From positions 1,240,001-1,304,000 of the forward strand of contig JADJVM010000008.1 in the NCBI GenBank assembly GCA_016710595.1: DNA of 64,000 nt, written 5' to 3'. This stretch comes from Niastella sp. (lineage in GTDB: Bacteria; Bacteroidota; Bacteroidia; Chitinophagales; Chitinophagaceae). Below the pieces are notes generated by a model, which did not search any database, was not told the origin of the DNA, and saw only the letters and a list, made by a program, of their open reading frames with translations. A program made the translations under genes and the position numbers. Numbering within the stretch: the stretch's first letter is position 1; each line of letters begins with the position of its first letter. Below, piece by piece: positions 1-8,412 of the stretch.

Positions 1-1
1 A

Positions 2-34
2 TTGGCCGGGTTTCTGCAGCATTAAATATCTTTA
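2..34 (+). promoter_or_regulatory. probable promoter of the B12-binding subunit gene
   Basis: A TTG at 2-4 and TATCTTTA at 27-34, 22 bases apart, fit the Bacteroidota -33/-7 pattern (TTG, TAnnTTTG) with one mismatch in the last base. The -7 box ends four bases before the ATG at 39, so the mRNA would be nearly leaderless. The start of the window limits what can be seen upstream. Confidence 0.4.
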
Positions 35-38
35 ACGC

Positions 39-452
39 ATGAAAATAAATCGTCCCATTAGGGTATTGGTTGCCAAAGTAGGCCTGGATGGCCACGACCG
101 GGGAGCAAAAGTAATTGCGACAGCTTTACGGGATGCAGGCATGGAAGTAATTTATACAGGACTTCGTCAAACCCCGGAAATGGTTGTAAATGCTGCCTTA
201 CAGGAGGATGTTGATGCCATTGGCGTAAGTATTTTAAGTGGCGCCCACATGACGGTTTTTCCAAAAATTTTAACCCTGATGAAAGAAAAAAATATGAATG
301 ATGTTTTACTCACAGGGGGCGGTATTATTCCCGATGCAGATATGAAGAACTTAACATCAATGGGAGCAGGTAAATTATTTGCACCCGGTGCCCGCATGCA
401 CGAAATAGCAGATTACATTAAAACCTGGGTGAAGCAAAATAGAAGTTTTTAA
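39..452 (+). CDS. B12-binding subunit of a methylmalonyl-CoA mutase-type enzyme
   Basis: This 137-residue protein is a complete, free-standing cobalamin-binding domain of the methylmalonyl-CoA mutase C-terminal type. It shows the DxHxxG lower-ligand motif as DGHDRG at residues 17-22, with H19 as the presumed cobalt ligand, then the conserved SxL (S64-L66) and GGG (93-95) elements. Such small subunits pair with a separate TIM-barrel subunit in isobutyryl-CoA or methylmalonyl-CoA mutases and carry out the radical carbon-skeleton rearrangement of acyl-CoAs. The catalytic partner is not in this window. A methylmalonyl-CoA epimerase gene lies 20 kb away (20360). The gene converges with the next one, and their stop codons overlap. 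The family is certain; which acyl-CoA it acts on is not. Confidence 0.88.
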   Translation: MKINRPIRVLVAKVGLDGHDRGAKVIATALRDAGMEVIYTGLRQTPEMVVNAALQEDVDAIGVSILSGAHMTVFPKILTLMKEKNMNDVLLTGGGIIPDADMKNLTSMGAGKLFAPGARMHEIADYIKTWVKQNRSF

Positions 453-1051
453 ATTTCAGGGAGCGTGAGCCTTTTCCTTTTTGAATAAATTCTCAATGCA
501 ACTACTAAGACAATACAAATTGCAAGCGCTACATTGTTATTAAGATTTGTATTTTTTAATAATAAATATAAACCCCCTCCTATTGCACATACCGTAGCAT
601 AGAGTTCCCCTTTCTTAAATAAATTAGGTACCTGGTTACAAAAGATATCAGCAATTAATCCTCCAAATGTAGCCGTAATCACACCCATAATTAAAGCATA
701 AATATCATTCACTCCATAACGTAATGCTACTTCTATACCTGCTGCAGTAAACATGCCCAGGCCAATAGCATCTGTAAAAAAAATGGTGCGTTTAAACCGG
801 TTTTCATTATTTTTTAATAAAAAAGATACGATAGCGCCACTTATTACCAGTGTAAGGGCAAAGCGGTCATTGATCCAATTCACGGGCCTTATACCAATTA
901 ATAAATCCCTTAAAGTGCCGCCACCATAAGCAGTTGCAAAAGCCACCACCAATCCGCCAAATACATCCATTTTATGAGCACGGGCCTTAAAAGCCCCAGT
1001 AAGCGCAAATACAAAGATGCCAGTGTACGTAATGATGCTTAAAAAACTCAT
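449..1051 (-). CDS. TRIC/YadS-like (UPF0126) membrane protein
   Basis: A 200-residue, strongly hydrophobic protein with about six to seven membrane segments built as two homologous halves, as in the UPF0126 family (E. coli YadS/YicG) that is related to trimeric intracellular cation channels. The family signature is visible as GGGTLRDLLIG near residues 43-53, with a weaker second copy (GGLIADIFCN) near residue 130. It probably sits in the inner membrane as a small channel; glycine or cation transport has been proposed for relatives, but the substrate here is unknown. Its stop codon overlaps the end of the convergent upstream gene by four bases, so there is no room for a separate terminator. 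Confidence 0.85.
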   Translation of the reverse strand: MSFLSIITYTGIFVFALTGAFKARAHKMDVFGGLVVAFATAYGGGTLRDLLIGIRPVNWINDRFALTLVISGAIVSFLLKNNENRFKRTIFFTDAIGLGMFTAAGIEVALRYGVNDIYALIMGVITATFGGLIADIFCNQVPNLFKKGELYATVCAIGGGLYLLLKNTNLNNNVALAICIVLVVALRIYSKRKRLTLPEI

Positions 1052-1109
1052 ACTACAAATATAAGCGAAGGCTTATCAATCCGGGTATTTGCATTTATAC
1101 CCGGTACCA

Positions 1110-1117
1110 TATCTTTG
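1110..1117 (+). promoter_or_regulatory. -7 promoter element (TATCTTTG) of the crotonase gene
   Basis: Exact TAnnTTTG at 1110-1117 with TTTG at 1088-1091, 18 bases upstream, as a -33 element. The -7 box ends ten bases before the ATG at 1128. This places transcription start at or just before the start codon and rules out the in-frame TTG at 1089 as a start. Confidence 0.65.
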
Positions 1118-1127
1118 TACAAAAAAA

Positions 1128-1925
1128 ATGATCTATACAACCCTCCTGTTTTCAGTAGAAAATAATATTTGTCAAATCATCATTAACCGACCCGATAAAT
1201 TGAATGCCTTAAATAAGGATGTGTTTACAGAACTTGATCATGCCATTGATGAAGTAAATAAAGATGCCAATATAAAATCGGCTTTTATTACAGGTGCCGG
1301 GCCAAAAGCTTTTGTAGCCGGGGCAGATATTACTGAATTTGGCGGATTAACTACTGAGCAAGCTATGGAATTAAGCCGCCGGGGGCAAAATGTTTTTTTT
1401 AAAATAGAAAATAGTGCAAAACCAATAATAGCTGCCGTTAACGGATTTGCATTGGGAGGAGGTTGCGAACTTGCCATGGCCTGTCATTTCAGGCTTTGCA
1501 GTGAAAATGCAAAATTTGGCCAACCCGAAGTGAACCTTGGATTAATTCCCGGCTATGGCGGCACCCAAAGATTAACCCAACTTATTGGAAAAGGTAAAAG
1601 CATGGAGTTACAAATGACTGCCGGATTAATTGATGCTAATGAAGCATTAAAGTTAGGCCTGGTGAATTATGTTACAGCGCCGGATCAATTGATTGACAAA
1701 ACCAAAGAAATACTCACCCTTATTAATACAAAAGCGCCCATTGCCATTGCAAAAATTATTGAATGCATCAATACAGCAGTGGTAAGTGATAGCGCTTATA
1801 CAAATGGGAAAAGTGGTTTCGAAAAAGAAATAGAAGCCTTTGGCCATTGCTTTGGTACCGATGATATGAAAGAAGGTACTGCTGCTTTTTTAGAAAAAAG
1901 AAAAGCCATATTCCAGGGTAAATAA
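1128..1925 (+). CDS. enoyl-CoA hydratase / crotonase family protein
   Basis: A 265-residue crotonase-fold enzyme that most likely hydrates 2-enoyl-CoA to 3-hydroxyacyl-CoA in fatty-acid or amino-acid degradation in the cytoplasm. Both catalytic glutamates of mitochondrial enoyl-CoA hydratase are present, one in GGGCELAMAC and one in FGQPEVNLGLIPG, and the oxyanion-hole motif AGADI is present. The length matches the family. I chose the ATG at 1128 because a good promoter lies immediately upstream of it; an in-frame TTG at 1089 would add 13 residues but falls inside that promoter. It stands alone, with a convergent gene three bases after its stop. Other crotonase activities, such as 3-hydroxybutyryl-CoA dehydratase, cannot be excluded from sequence. 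Confidence 0.9.
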   Translation: MIYTTLLFSVENNICQIIINRPDKLNALNKDVFTELDHAIDEVNKDANIKSAFITGAGPKAFVAGADITEFGGLTTEQAMELSRRGQNVFFKIENSAKPIIAAVNGFALGGGCELAMACHFRLCSENAKFGQPEVNLGLIPGYGGTQRLTQLIGKGKSMELQMTAGLIDANEALKLGLVNYVTAPDQLIDKTKEILTLINTKAPIAIAKIIECINTAVVSDSAYTNGKSGFEKEIEAFGHCFGTDDMKEGTAAFLEKRKAIFQGK

Positions 1926-1927
1926 AA

Positions 1928-2449
1928 TTACTCAAGCACCCTGATGATCTTTACAAAGTGCTTTTGATAATAGCCTTCAAAATAACTTAAAATAACGCCG
2001 ATATTCTTACTGGTAGCAGCATGTATAAATTGTAACCTGCTATTATTACCGGTAATAATCCCCATGTGGCCTACAATGCCATTTGCATTATGAGATCCGG
2101 TAAATAATATAATATCTCCCGGTTTTGCATTTTTTATGGATACTTCTTTCCCTTCGTTAGTATATTCTTTTGTAACACGGGGAGCCTTTATATTAAAATG
2201 ATTAAACACATTTAAAACAAATCCCGAACAATCTAATCCTTTTTCCGGGTTAGTAGATCCATACAAATACGGGGTTCCCAAAAATGTTTTTGCGTATTTC
2301 ACAAACTCATTTCTATTGATGGCTATGGGGGCGCCTAATTTATTTGTAGCTACTCCCGGTTTTGATACAGGCCTGCTGGTTGTTTGCTTACTGCTATGGC
2401 AGGAAGCTAAGACTGCTAAAAAAATAAAGTATAAGATAAAATTTTTCAA
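1928..2449 (-). CDS. NlpC/P60 family lipoprotein (cell-wall peptidase)
   Basis: An NlpC/P60 cysteine peptidase that probably cleaves D-gamma-glutamyl-diaminopimelate bonds in peptidoglycan. The catalytic Cys is in GLDCSGFV, and the His follows in GHMGIITG, with a second His in FIHAAT. The N-terminus is a lipoprotein signal with lipobox LAVLASC. I prefer the TTG start at 2449 (173 aa), giving MKNFILYF... with the lipidated Cys at position 17. The upstream ATG at 2494 would push that Cys to position 32, and a TAAATTTG promoter box lies between the two. The protein is expected on the outer membrane facing the periplasm. It converges with the crotonase gene. Confidence 0.85.
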   Translation of the reverse strand: MKNFILYFIFLAVLASCHSSKQTTSRPVSKPGVATNKLGAPIAINRNEFVKYAKTFLGTPYLYGSTNPEKGLDCSGFVLNVFNHFNIKAPRVTKEYTNEGKEVSIKNAKPGDIILFTGSHNANGIVGHMGIITGNNSRLQFIHAATSKNIGVILSYFEGYYQKHFVKIIRVLE

Positions 2450-2482
2450 TACAAATTGGATGTTTTGTAGTTTTTGACCCCA

Positions 2483-2490
2483 CAAATTTA
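2483..2490 (-). promoter_or_regulatory. -7 promoter element (TAAATTTG) of the NlpC/P60 gene
   Basis: Exact TAnnTTTG on the minus strand, 33 bases before the proposed TTG start at 2449. No clear TTG is seen at -33. Its position downstream of the ATG at 2494 is the main reason to shorten the gene. Confidence 0.45.
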
Positions 2491-2557
2491 CCAAAGTTTA
2501 GCACAGCCTTGTTAAAGGGATGTACAATGCCTGCATTTAAGTCACAAATTTGGGCTG

Positions 2558-2565
2558 TATCTTTG
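2558..2565 (+). promoter_or_regulatory. -7 promoter element (TATCTTTG) of fumC
   Basis: Exact TAnnTTTG, 33 bases before the fumC ATG at 2599. The A-rich leader between them carries no Shine-Dalgarno sequence. Confidence 0.55.
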
Positions 2566-2598
2566 CAATCACAATAACAAAAAAATCAATTATATAAT

Positions 2599-3996
2599 AT
2601 GGAATACAGAATAGAAAAAGATACAATGGGTGAGGTAAAAGTGCCGTCAGAGGCTTATTATGGCGCACAAACACAACGCAGCATTGATAACTTTAAAATT
2701 GCACAGGATATCAATAGGATGCCAAAAGAAATTATTAAAGCCTTTGCTTATTTAAAAAAAGCAGCAGCGCTTGCCAATGTAGATGCAGGAATATTATCAC
2801 AGGAAAAAGCTACCCTGATTGGCCAGGTTTGCGATGAAATACTATCCGGCAAAATGGATGATTATTTTCCACTTGTAGTTTGGCAAACGGGAAGCGGAAC
2901 CCAAAGCAATATGAATGTAAATGAAGTTGTAGCATACCGCGGCCATGTATTGCATGGTGGCAAACTTAGTGATAAAGAAAAATTCTTACATCCCAATGAT
3001 GATGTAAATAAAAGCCAAAGTAGCAATGATACTTTTCCTACTGCCATGCATATAGCAGCATATAAAATCCTGGTGGAAACAACGCTTCCGGGTATAGAAA
3101 AATTAAGAGACACATTGCTTGAAAAAAGCAAAGCGTTTATGCAAATTGTAAAAATCGGGCGCACACATTTTATGGATGCTACACCCCTTACTTTAGGCCA
3201 GGAATTTAGTGGCTATGCATCGCAACTTACACACGGTATTAAATCAATAAAAAACAGTTTGCCTCATTTATCAGAACTTGCCTTGGGTGGTACTGCCGTA
3301 GGCACAGGCATTAATACACCCGATGGGTACGATGTAAATGTTGCCAAACATATTGCCACACTCACCGGCCTTCCATTTATAACAGCCGAAAACAAATTTG
3401 AAGCATTGGCTGCACATGATGCGATTGTAGAAGCTCATGGCGCATTAAAAACAGTAGCCGTAAGTTTAATGAAAATTGCAAATGATATCCGTATGCTGTC
3501 CAGTGGACCCCGCAGCGGCATTGGTGAAATTCATATACCTGATAATGAACCGGGATCTTCTATTATGCCAGGTAAGGTAAACCCAACACAATGCGAAGCG
3601 CTTACCATGATTGCCGCACAGGTGATGGGCAATGATGTTGCCATAAGTATTGGCGGAAGCAATGGTCAATTTGAATTAAATGTTTTTAAACCTGTAATGA
3701 TTTATAATTTTTTACATAGCGCCCGGTTATTAGGTGATGGCTGTGTTTCATTTAATGATAAATGCGCTGCAGGCATTGAACCCATTTTAGCCAATATTGA
3801 AAAACATGTTTCTAATTCTCTCATGCTTGTAACAGCATTAAATCCTAAAATAGGATATTATAAAGCGGCAGAGATTGCACAAAAGGCACATAAAGAACAT
3901 AGCACACTTAAAGAGATGGCCATCAAATTAGGTTATCTTACAGCAGCAGAATTTGATGAATGGGTAGTTCCTGCCCAAATGGTTGGAAAGATTTAA
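2599..3996 (+). CDS. fumC: class II fumarate hydratase
   Basis: A 465-residue class II fumarase that interconverts fumarate and (S)-malate in the TCA cycle without an iron-sulfur cluster. It carries the superfamily signature GSSIMPGKVNPTQC near residue 318, the substrate-binding GSGTQSNMNVNEV near residue 98, and SSNDTFPTAMHIA near residue 139. The length is normal for FumC and there is no truncation. The motif set distinguishes it from aspartase and argininosuccinate lyase, although aspartase is the closest paralogue. It is monocistronic, with its own TATCTTTG promoter. Other TCA genes in the window (E2 at 36644, sucC at 55888) are not linked to it. Confidence 0.96.
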   Translation: MEYRIEKDTMGEVKVPSEAYYGAQTQRSIDNFKIAQDINRMPKEIIKAFAYLKKAAALANVDAGILSQEKATLIGQVCDEILSGKMDDYFPLVVWQTGSGTQSNMNVNEVVAYRGHVLHGGKLSDKEKFLHPNDDVNKSQSSNDTFPTAMHIAAYKILVETTLPGIEKLRDTLLEKSKAFMQIVKIGRTHFMDATPLTLGQEFSGYASQLTHGIKSIKNSLPHLSELALGGTAVGTGINTPDGYDVNVAKHIATLTGLPFITAENKFEALAAHDAIVEAHGALKTVAVSLMKIANDIRMLSSGPRSGIGEIHIPDNEPGSSIMPGKVNPTQCEALTMIAAQVMGNDVAISIGGSNGQFELNVFKPVMIYNFLHSARLLGDGCVSFNDKCAAGIEPILANIEKHVSNSLMLVTALNPKIGYYKAAEIAQKAHKEHSTLKEMAIKLGYLTAAEFDEWVVPAQMVGKI

Positions 3997-4098
3997 TTTA
4001 AAAAGCTTTCAAAAAAAATAGATGTAACTGATGTATTCCTTGTATTAAGATGCTCCATTTTTTTTGATGCCACTTAAACTATACTGCTCAAGAGAACC

Positions 4099-5826
4099 CT
4101 ATTTTTGAATAAATATTTTTTGAGTTGTAAATTTAATGTCGTGCCCATCTCTCAACTCAAGGATATAAAGCCCCGATGGTAAATCCATTGCAGCAATGGT
4201 AAATAAATCTTTAGTACTGGTTCCTTTTTTTACTAAACTACCTACCACATTATACAAATGATATTGGATGGGCTTCGCTACATTTCTTTTAGATTCAATA
4301 GTAATAAATTGATTGGCAGGGTTAGGATATATTTTTACAAAGGACCTGTCTGCACCTGGATTATTAACAGGTTCGTCAATAGACAAAACGGCACCATTAT
4401 ATACATATTTTAAAATGGCACCCCGGTCATTCAATTGATTTGGGTTACCCGTAGTAGGCCCCGAAGTTTGGCCAACACTATCAGTAATGATATAAAAACT
4501 AATTCCGTCTTTACCAATTACAATATCCCGAAGCCTGTTTTCTTCTCTAAAATAACGTGCCGTATCTGAACCATTAGGTAAATCCTCAAAGCTATTGCCA
4601 TCGGCACTCAATCTTAACCTAAATACTGTGCCTTCTTTTAAAGTACTCATTAAAATAGAATTTTGCCAGCCGGGTATCCTGTTATCAAACCCATAATAGG
4701 CGATACTGGCGGGCGCTACCGTAGGGTTACTCAACCAGCTACAGGCAATAGAACCCGTAGTGGGTGTAAAAAAGGTACGCATCGGGAACTGTGCATTCGG
4801 TAATAAAGTATCGGATTCATTCATAATTACAGTGCCTGGTGGTGGGGTGGAGCATTCGGGTTCAGCCCCGGGTGCCGGATAAGAACTGCAATTGGGTGCA
4901 GATGACCAATTTCTATATTGATAAATCTTATCATCCCGGTAACCGGAATAATAGGGCCATCCATAATTTTTTCCTGCAATTAATTGATTGATCTCATCAT
5001 CTTCTGCAGGCCCGTTTTCTGCACTATATAATTTTGCTCCTGCAAAATCCTGTTGTTGTCCATTCTTTGCAAATACCAGGCTATTTGGGTTTCGGTGGCC
5101 AAAAGTATAGATATGGCTTTTGATTCCTTTTACCGTAGGATTATCAGCAGGTATACTACCATCCAGATTAATACGTAGTACTTTTCCCTGGTAAGCGATA
5201 TAATTTTTTGCTGTTAATTCTGCAGATGTTGGTATATCCTGTGCACGATTGGGGTTACATCTTAATGCAAACTGGTTGGCCCCGAGATCTCCAATACTAT
5301 AATATAATTTACGGTCAGGGCCTATAATTAATCTGCCGGCACTATGATCTACAGCAGCCGGTAAATTTTCAATTACTATTCTTTCATTACCGGAACGGCT
5401 TGTAATGGTATAATTTTTAACTGCATATTCAGCAATTCTTACCTTGGTAACGCCGGCAAGATCGTAAGCGTATGCAATAAAGAAAGAATCAATTAAAGGA
5501 TAATCAGGATGTAAAGCAAGACCCATCATACCATCCTGCTTTATACTGGTACCACTATTTGTAAATTTTACTGAAGGGCCAATATTAAGAATATCCCTTT
5601 TCATTCCCGATACGGGATGTACTTTTATCACTCTACCCCTACGCTCACTTATCCAAAGTGAATCATCAGGCCCATATACCAGGCCAAATGGGTGCCTCAA
5701 TTTATATCTATCGGAGGGATTTTCAGGTTTTTGATTTAAAACTTCTTTAGCCAAAAAAGATTCACCCTGCCCAAAAGAAAGAGATACAAATAGTAAGAAT
5801 ACGAATAAGCAAAAAATCGTCTTCAT
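4099..5826 (-). CDS. secreted PQQ-type glucose/sorbosone dehydrogenase with T9SS sorting domain
   Basis: A 575-residue secreted protein: signal peptide (residues 1-20, ending SLSFGQ), a six-bladed beta-propeller of the soluble glucose/sorbosone dehydrogenase family, and a C-terminal T9SS type A sorting domain beginning near IYPNPANQF. Family landmarks are VDHSAGRL (H161, matching the catalytic His of soluble glucose dehydrogenase), YYSIGD (175-180) and GHRNP (243-247). It probably oxidises a sugar or other polyol outside the cell using PQQ, but many family members have no proven substrate, and whether this organism makes PQQ is not visible here. The sorting domain implies export across the outer membrane and surface attachment or release. 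It stands alone. Confidence 0.87.
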   Translation of the reverse strand: MKTIFCLFVFLLFVSLSFGQGESFLAKEVLNQKPENPSDRYKLRHPFGLVYGPDDSLWISERRGRVIKVHPVSGMKRDILNIGPSVKFTNSGTSIKQDGMMGLALHPDYPLIDSFFIAYAYDLAGVTKVRIAEYAVKNYTITSRSGNERIVIENLPAAVDHSAGRLIIGPDRKLYYSIGDLGANQFALRCNPNRAQDIPTSAELTAKNYIAYQGKVLRINLDGSIPADNPTVKGIKSHIYTFGHRNPNSLVFAKNGQQQDFAGAKLYSAENGPAEDDEINQLIAGKNYGWPYYSGYRDDKIYQYRNWSSAPNCSSYPAPGAEPECSTPPPGTVIMNESDTLLPNAQFPMRTFFTPTTGSIACSWLSNPTVAPASIAYYGFDNRIPGWQNSILMSTLKEGTVFRLRLSADGNSFEDLPNGSDTARYFREENRLRDIVIGKDGISFYIITDSVGQTSGPTTGNPNQLNDRGAILKYVYNGAVLSIDEPVNNPGADRSFVKIYPNPANQFITIESKRNVAKPIQYHLYNVVGSLVKKGTSTKDLFTIAAMDLPSGLYILELRDGHDIKFTTQKIFIQK

Positions 5827-6044
5827 AAAATTTCAATTTTATGTAACAACTGAGTGTAAATAGGTTAGTACTCATATTCTTAAACGCTAGTTTCAAACCT
5901 ATAGTATTTTTTCTATAAATTATTATTAACCAATAAAATAATCTTAAAAAATATTGAAATAAAATATACTGTATTACGTTTAATAAAAGAGAGTACCATA
6001 TACAAACAATCCGTGAACAAATTACTTTCTTTAAATAATGTAGT

Positions 6045-8306
6045 ATGGGAAAAAATTTACTTTTTTTTAGTTTATTATCCTTATTTTTTTTCATTGCTAA
6101 ACAAGGATATGCACAAGGTGGGCGTGTAGATATAGGTAAAAGCTATGTAAATATATCTAAGTTAAATGGCGGGGGTACTTTTAACCCCGGTGATACATTA
6201 GAAATTAGGGTTACCATCGCTGTTAAAAAAACTACTTCATATACAGCAATTGATAGCGTACAGGTTTTTGATATCGTACCAGCGCACACCACTTTCATCA
6301 ACAATTCACTTCGGGTTGCTACCAATCAAGGGCTTACCTATAAAGGCCCATTCACTTCTGGTATTGATGCGGACCAGGGGAGTATTGTAGGAAATAATAT
6401 TACCATAAACCTTGGAAATAACGCCAATGGTACAAGGGGTGGCAGGATAAGATCAGATACCAGTAAACCCAGTTTTTATAAATCGCATTGCATTATGATG
6501 GCATGTTACCGGGTACGTATTGACCCGGCACTTGCTTATGGTTCTATCATTACATTCAATAATGGTTCAGTAAAATATAAAATGGTTACGCCCAATAATG
6601 GTTGGTTTACCAATACTTTTCCCAGTAGCAGGATTATTTTATTGAAATATAGTAATGCTTGCGAAGATGGAAAGAATATTAGCGCAGCATCTGATTCACT
6701 GGGTACTTTTGCCAGCGGCACTGTACAAAACCGGGTAGCTCCCTTAGGATTTACAACTACCTACATCAAACAAAATATTTCAACAGGGCAGCCCAATGAT
6801 TATTATTATGCCATTGTAAATAATAGTAGCCCCAGCGGTATTATCAATACACATGCACCCATGCCGGAATCTCCGGCCCTTAACAGGGTATTTGGGTTAT
6901 GGGATATTAGTGGCGACCATACAAGTGCTGCCAATACTGCAATGGGCAATCCGCCTGTAGCTCCCGGAAAGAGAGGTGGCTATTTTGTATTGGTAAATGC
7001 AAGTTATAATACTGACCTGGCATACCAGGAAACACTTAATAATTTATGCCCCAATACTTACTATGAATTTAGTGCCTGGTTTAGAAACCTTTGCCCACGC
7101 TGCAGCTGTGATAGTAATGGGAACGGAAGTGGCAGCAACGGATTTTTACCTTACCCGGGAAATGATTCATCGGGGGTAAGGCCCAATTTAAGTTATGAAG
7201 TAGATGGACTTATTTATTATACATCCGGTGATATAAAATATGACAGGAATGAACCCTGGAAAAAATTTGGATTTACTTTTTTAACAGGATTTGCTCAAAA
7301 CAGCGCAGTATTTGCTATTAGAAATAACTCACCCGGTGGAGGTGGAAACGATTGGGCCATAGATGATATTACCATAGCGCATTGCGGCCCTTCGTTAACA
7401 ATGAATTATAACCCGGCTTATATTGCATGTAAAGAAGTATCGGCACCAGTTCAATTATCTGATACCATTAGGCATATTTACAATAGTTACCGATTTTATA
7501 AATGGCAGGTAAGCAATGTAGGTGGTACAATATGGACAGATATGGTAGGCCCCGGTACATCAGGCATTGGAACACCCGTTTTGGTAAATGGTAAATATCA
7601 ATACGTGGCGGTACTACCGGCATTTATACCTACTTATGCAGACAGTGGAAAATATTTCAGGGTGATTGTTGCTACAACAGCAGCGAATTTAAATTCAACT
7701 TCCTGTGCTTACCAGGATGGCAATACAACCATGCTCCAGATTGTAACCTGCGGTGTGATCCTAAAAAGTGATTTTGCACAGTTAAAAGCTAAAATTATTG
7801 ACACAAATAAAGGGTTCATTACCTGGACAACTACGAACGAATCTGATATTGACCGGTATGAAATTGAAAGTAGTGATAATAATCTTGACTTTATAAAAAT
7901 TGGGGAAGCCATGGCATTAAACATTCCCTCTGTCATATATAACTATACCGATGTAAGGCCATTGCATGGCCCAAGATACTACAGGGTGAAAATGATTGAT
8001 AAAAATGGATTATGGAAATTGAGTAGCATTGTTGTTTTACGTGCAGATGTTCAATTTGATTTAATAGCCATAAAAAATCCTTTTAATTCCGGTTTGTCAC
8101 TTAATCTTTTAACAGCTTCGCCCGCTTTAGTGAATATTGGTTTATTTACTGAAAAGGGGCAACAAATAAGAGCATATAAAAAGCAAGTATTTACCGGAAA
8201 TAATCAAATTAATATAGATGATCTTTCAGCTTTACCAAATGCTATTTATTTTATTGTAATCGAACAGAATGGCAATATTATCAGAAGAAAATTATTAAAG
8301 GAATAA
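6045..8306 (+). CDS. large secreted protein with T9SS sorting domain, function unknown
   Basis: A 753-residue secreted protein I cannot name. After a signal peptide ending GYAQ come a DUF11-like beta-sandwich (about 25-180, including VFDIVPAHTTFINNSL), a jelly-roll-like module (about 270-450) with a Cys-rich loop (CPRCSCDSNG) and a final DWAIDDITI typical of carbohydrate-binding-like domains of surface proteins, an Ig-like stretch (455-570), and a C-terminal T9SS sorting domain containing NPFNSG and ending KLLKE. It is probably a surface adhesin or a glycan- or protein-binding protein. The upstream 218-base gap is very AT-rich with no exact TAnnTTTG. Downstream it shares a perfect palindrome with the convergent lipoprotein gene. 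Confidence 0.8.
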   Translation: MGKNLLFFSLLSLFFFIAKQGYAQGGRVDIGKSYVNISKLNGGGTFNPGDTLEIRVTIAVKKTTSYTAIDSVQVFDIVPAHTTFINNSLRVATNQGLTYKGPFTSGIDADQGSIVGNNITINLGNNANGTRGGRIRSDTSKPSFYKSHCIMMACYRVRIDPALAYGSIITFNNGSVKYKMVTPNNGWFTNTFPSSRIILLKYSNACEDGKNISAASDSLGTFASGTVQNRVAPLGFTTTYIKQNISTGQPNDYYYAIVNNSSPSGIINTHAPMPESPALNRVFGLWDISGDHTSAANTAMGNPPVAPGKRGGYFVLVNASYNTDLAYQETLNNLCPNTYYEFSAWFRNLCPRCSCDSNGNGSGSNGFLPYPGNDSSGVRPNLSYEVDGLIYYTSGDIKYDRNEPWKKFGFTFLTGFAQNSAVFAIRNNSPGGGGNDWAIDDITIAHCGPSLTMNYNPAYIACKEVSAPVQLSDTIRHIYNSYRFYKWQVSNVGGTIWTDMVGPGTSGIGTPVLVNGKYQYVAVLPAFIPTYADSGKYFRVIVATTAANLNSTSCAYQDGNTTMLQIVTCGVILKSDFAQLKAKIIDTNKGFITWTTTNESDIDRYEIESSDNNLDFIKIGEAMALNIPSVIYNYTDVRPLHGPRYYRVKMIDKNGLWKLSSIVVLRADVQFDLIAIKNPFNSGLSLNLLTASPALVNIGLFTEKGQQIRAYKKQVFTGNNQINIDDLSALPNAIYFIVIEQNGNIIRRKLLKE

Positions 8307-8346
8307 GTGAGATTTATAATTGCTATTTTACTGATAAAATATTGAA

Positions 8347-8384
8347 AACAGAGAATGCCGGAAAATTTTCCGGCATTCTCTGTT
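8347..8384. terminator. perfect 38-bp palindrome, probable bidirectional terminator
   Basis: Two 19-base arms (AACAGAGAATGCCGGAAAA and its exact complement) abut with no spacer, between two convergent genes. A hairpin would have a GC core and a self-contained U-rich side on either strand, so it can serve both genes. There is no long T-tract outside the arms. Confidence 0.7.
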
Positions 8385-8412
8385 CCTGTGAACCAGGAAT
8401 AAATTTTATAAA

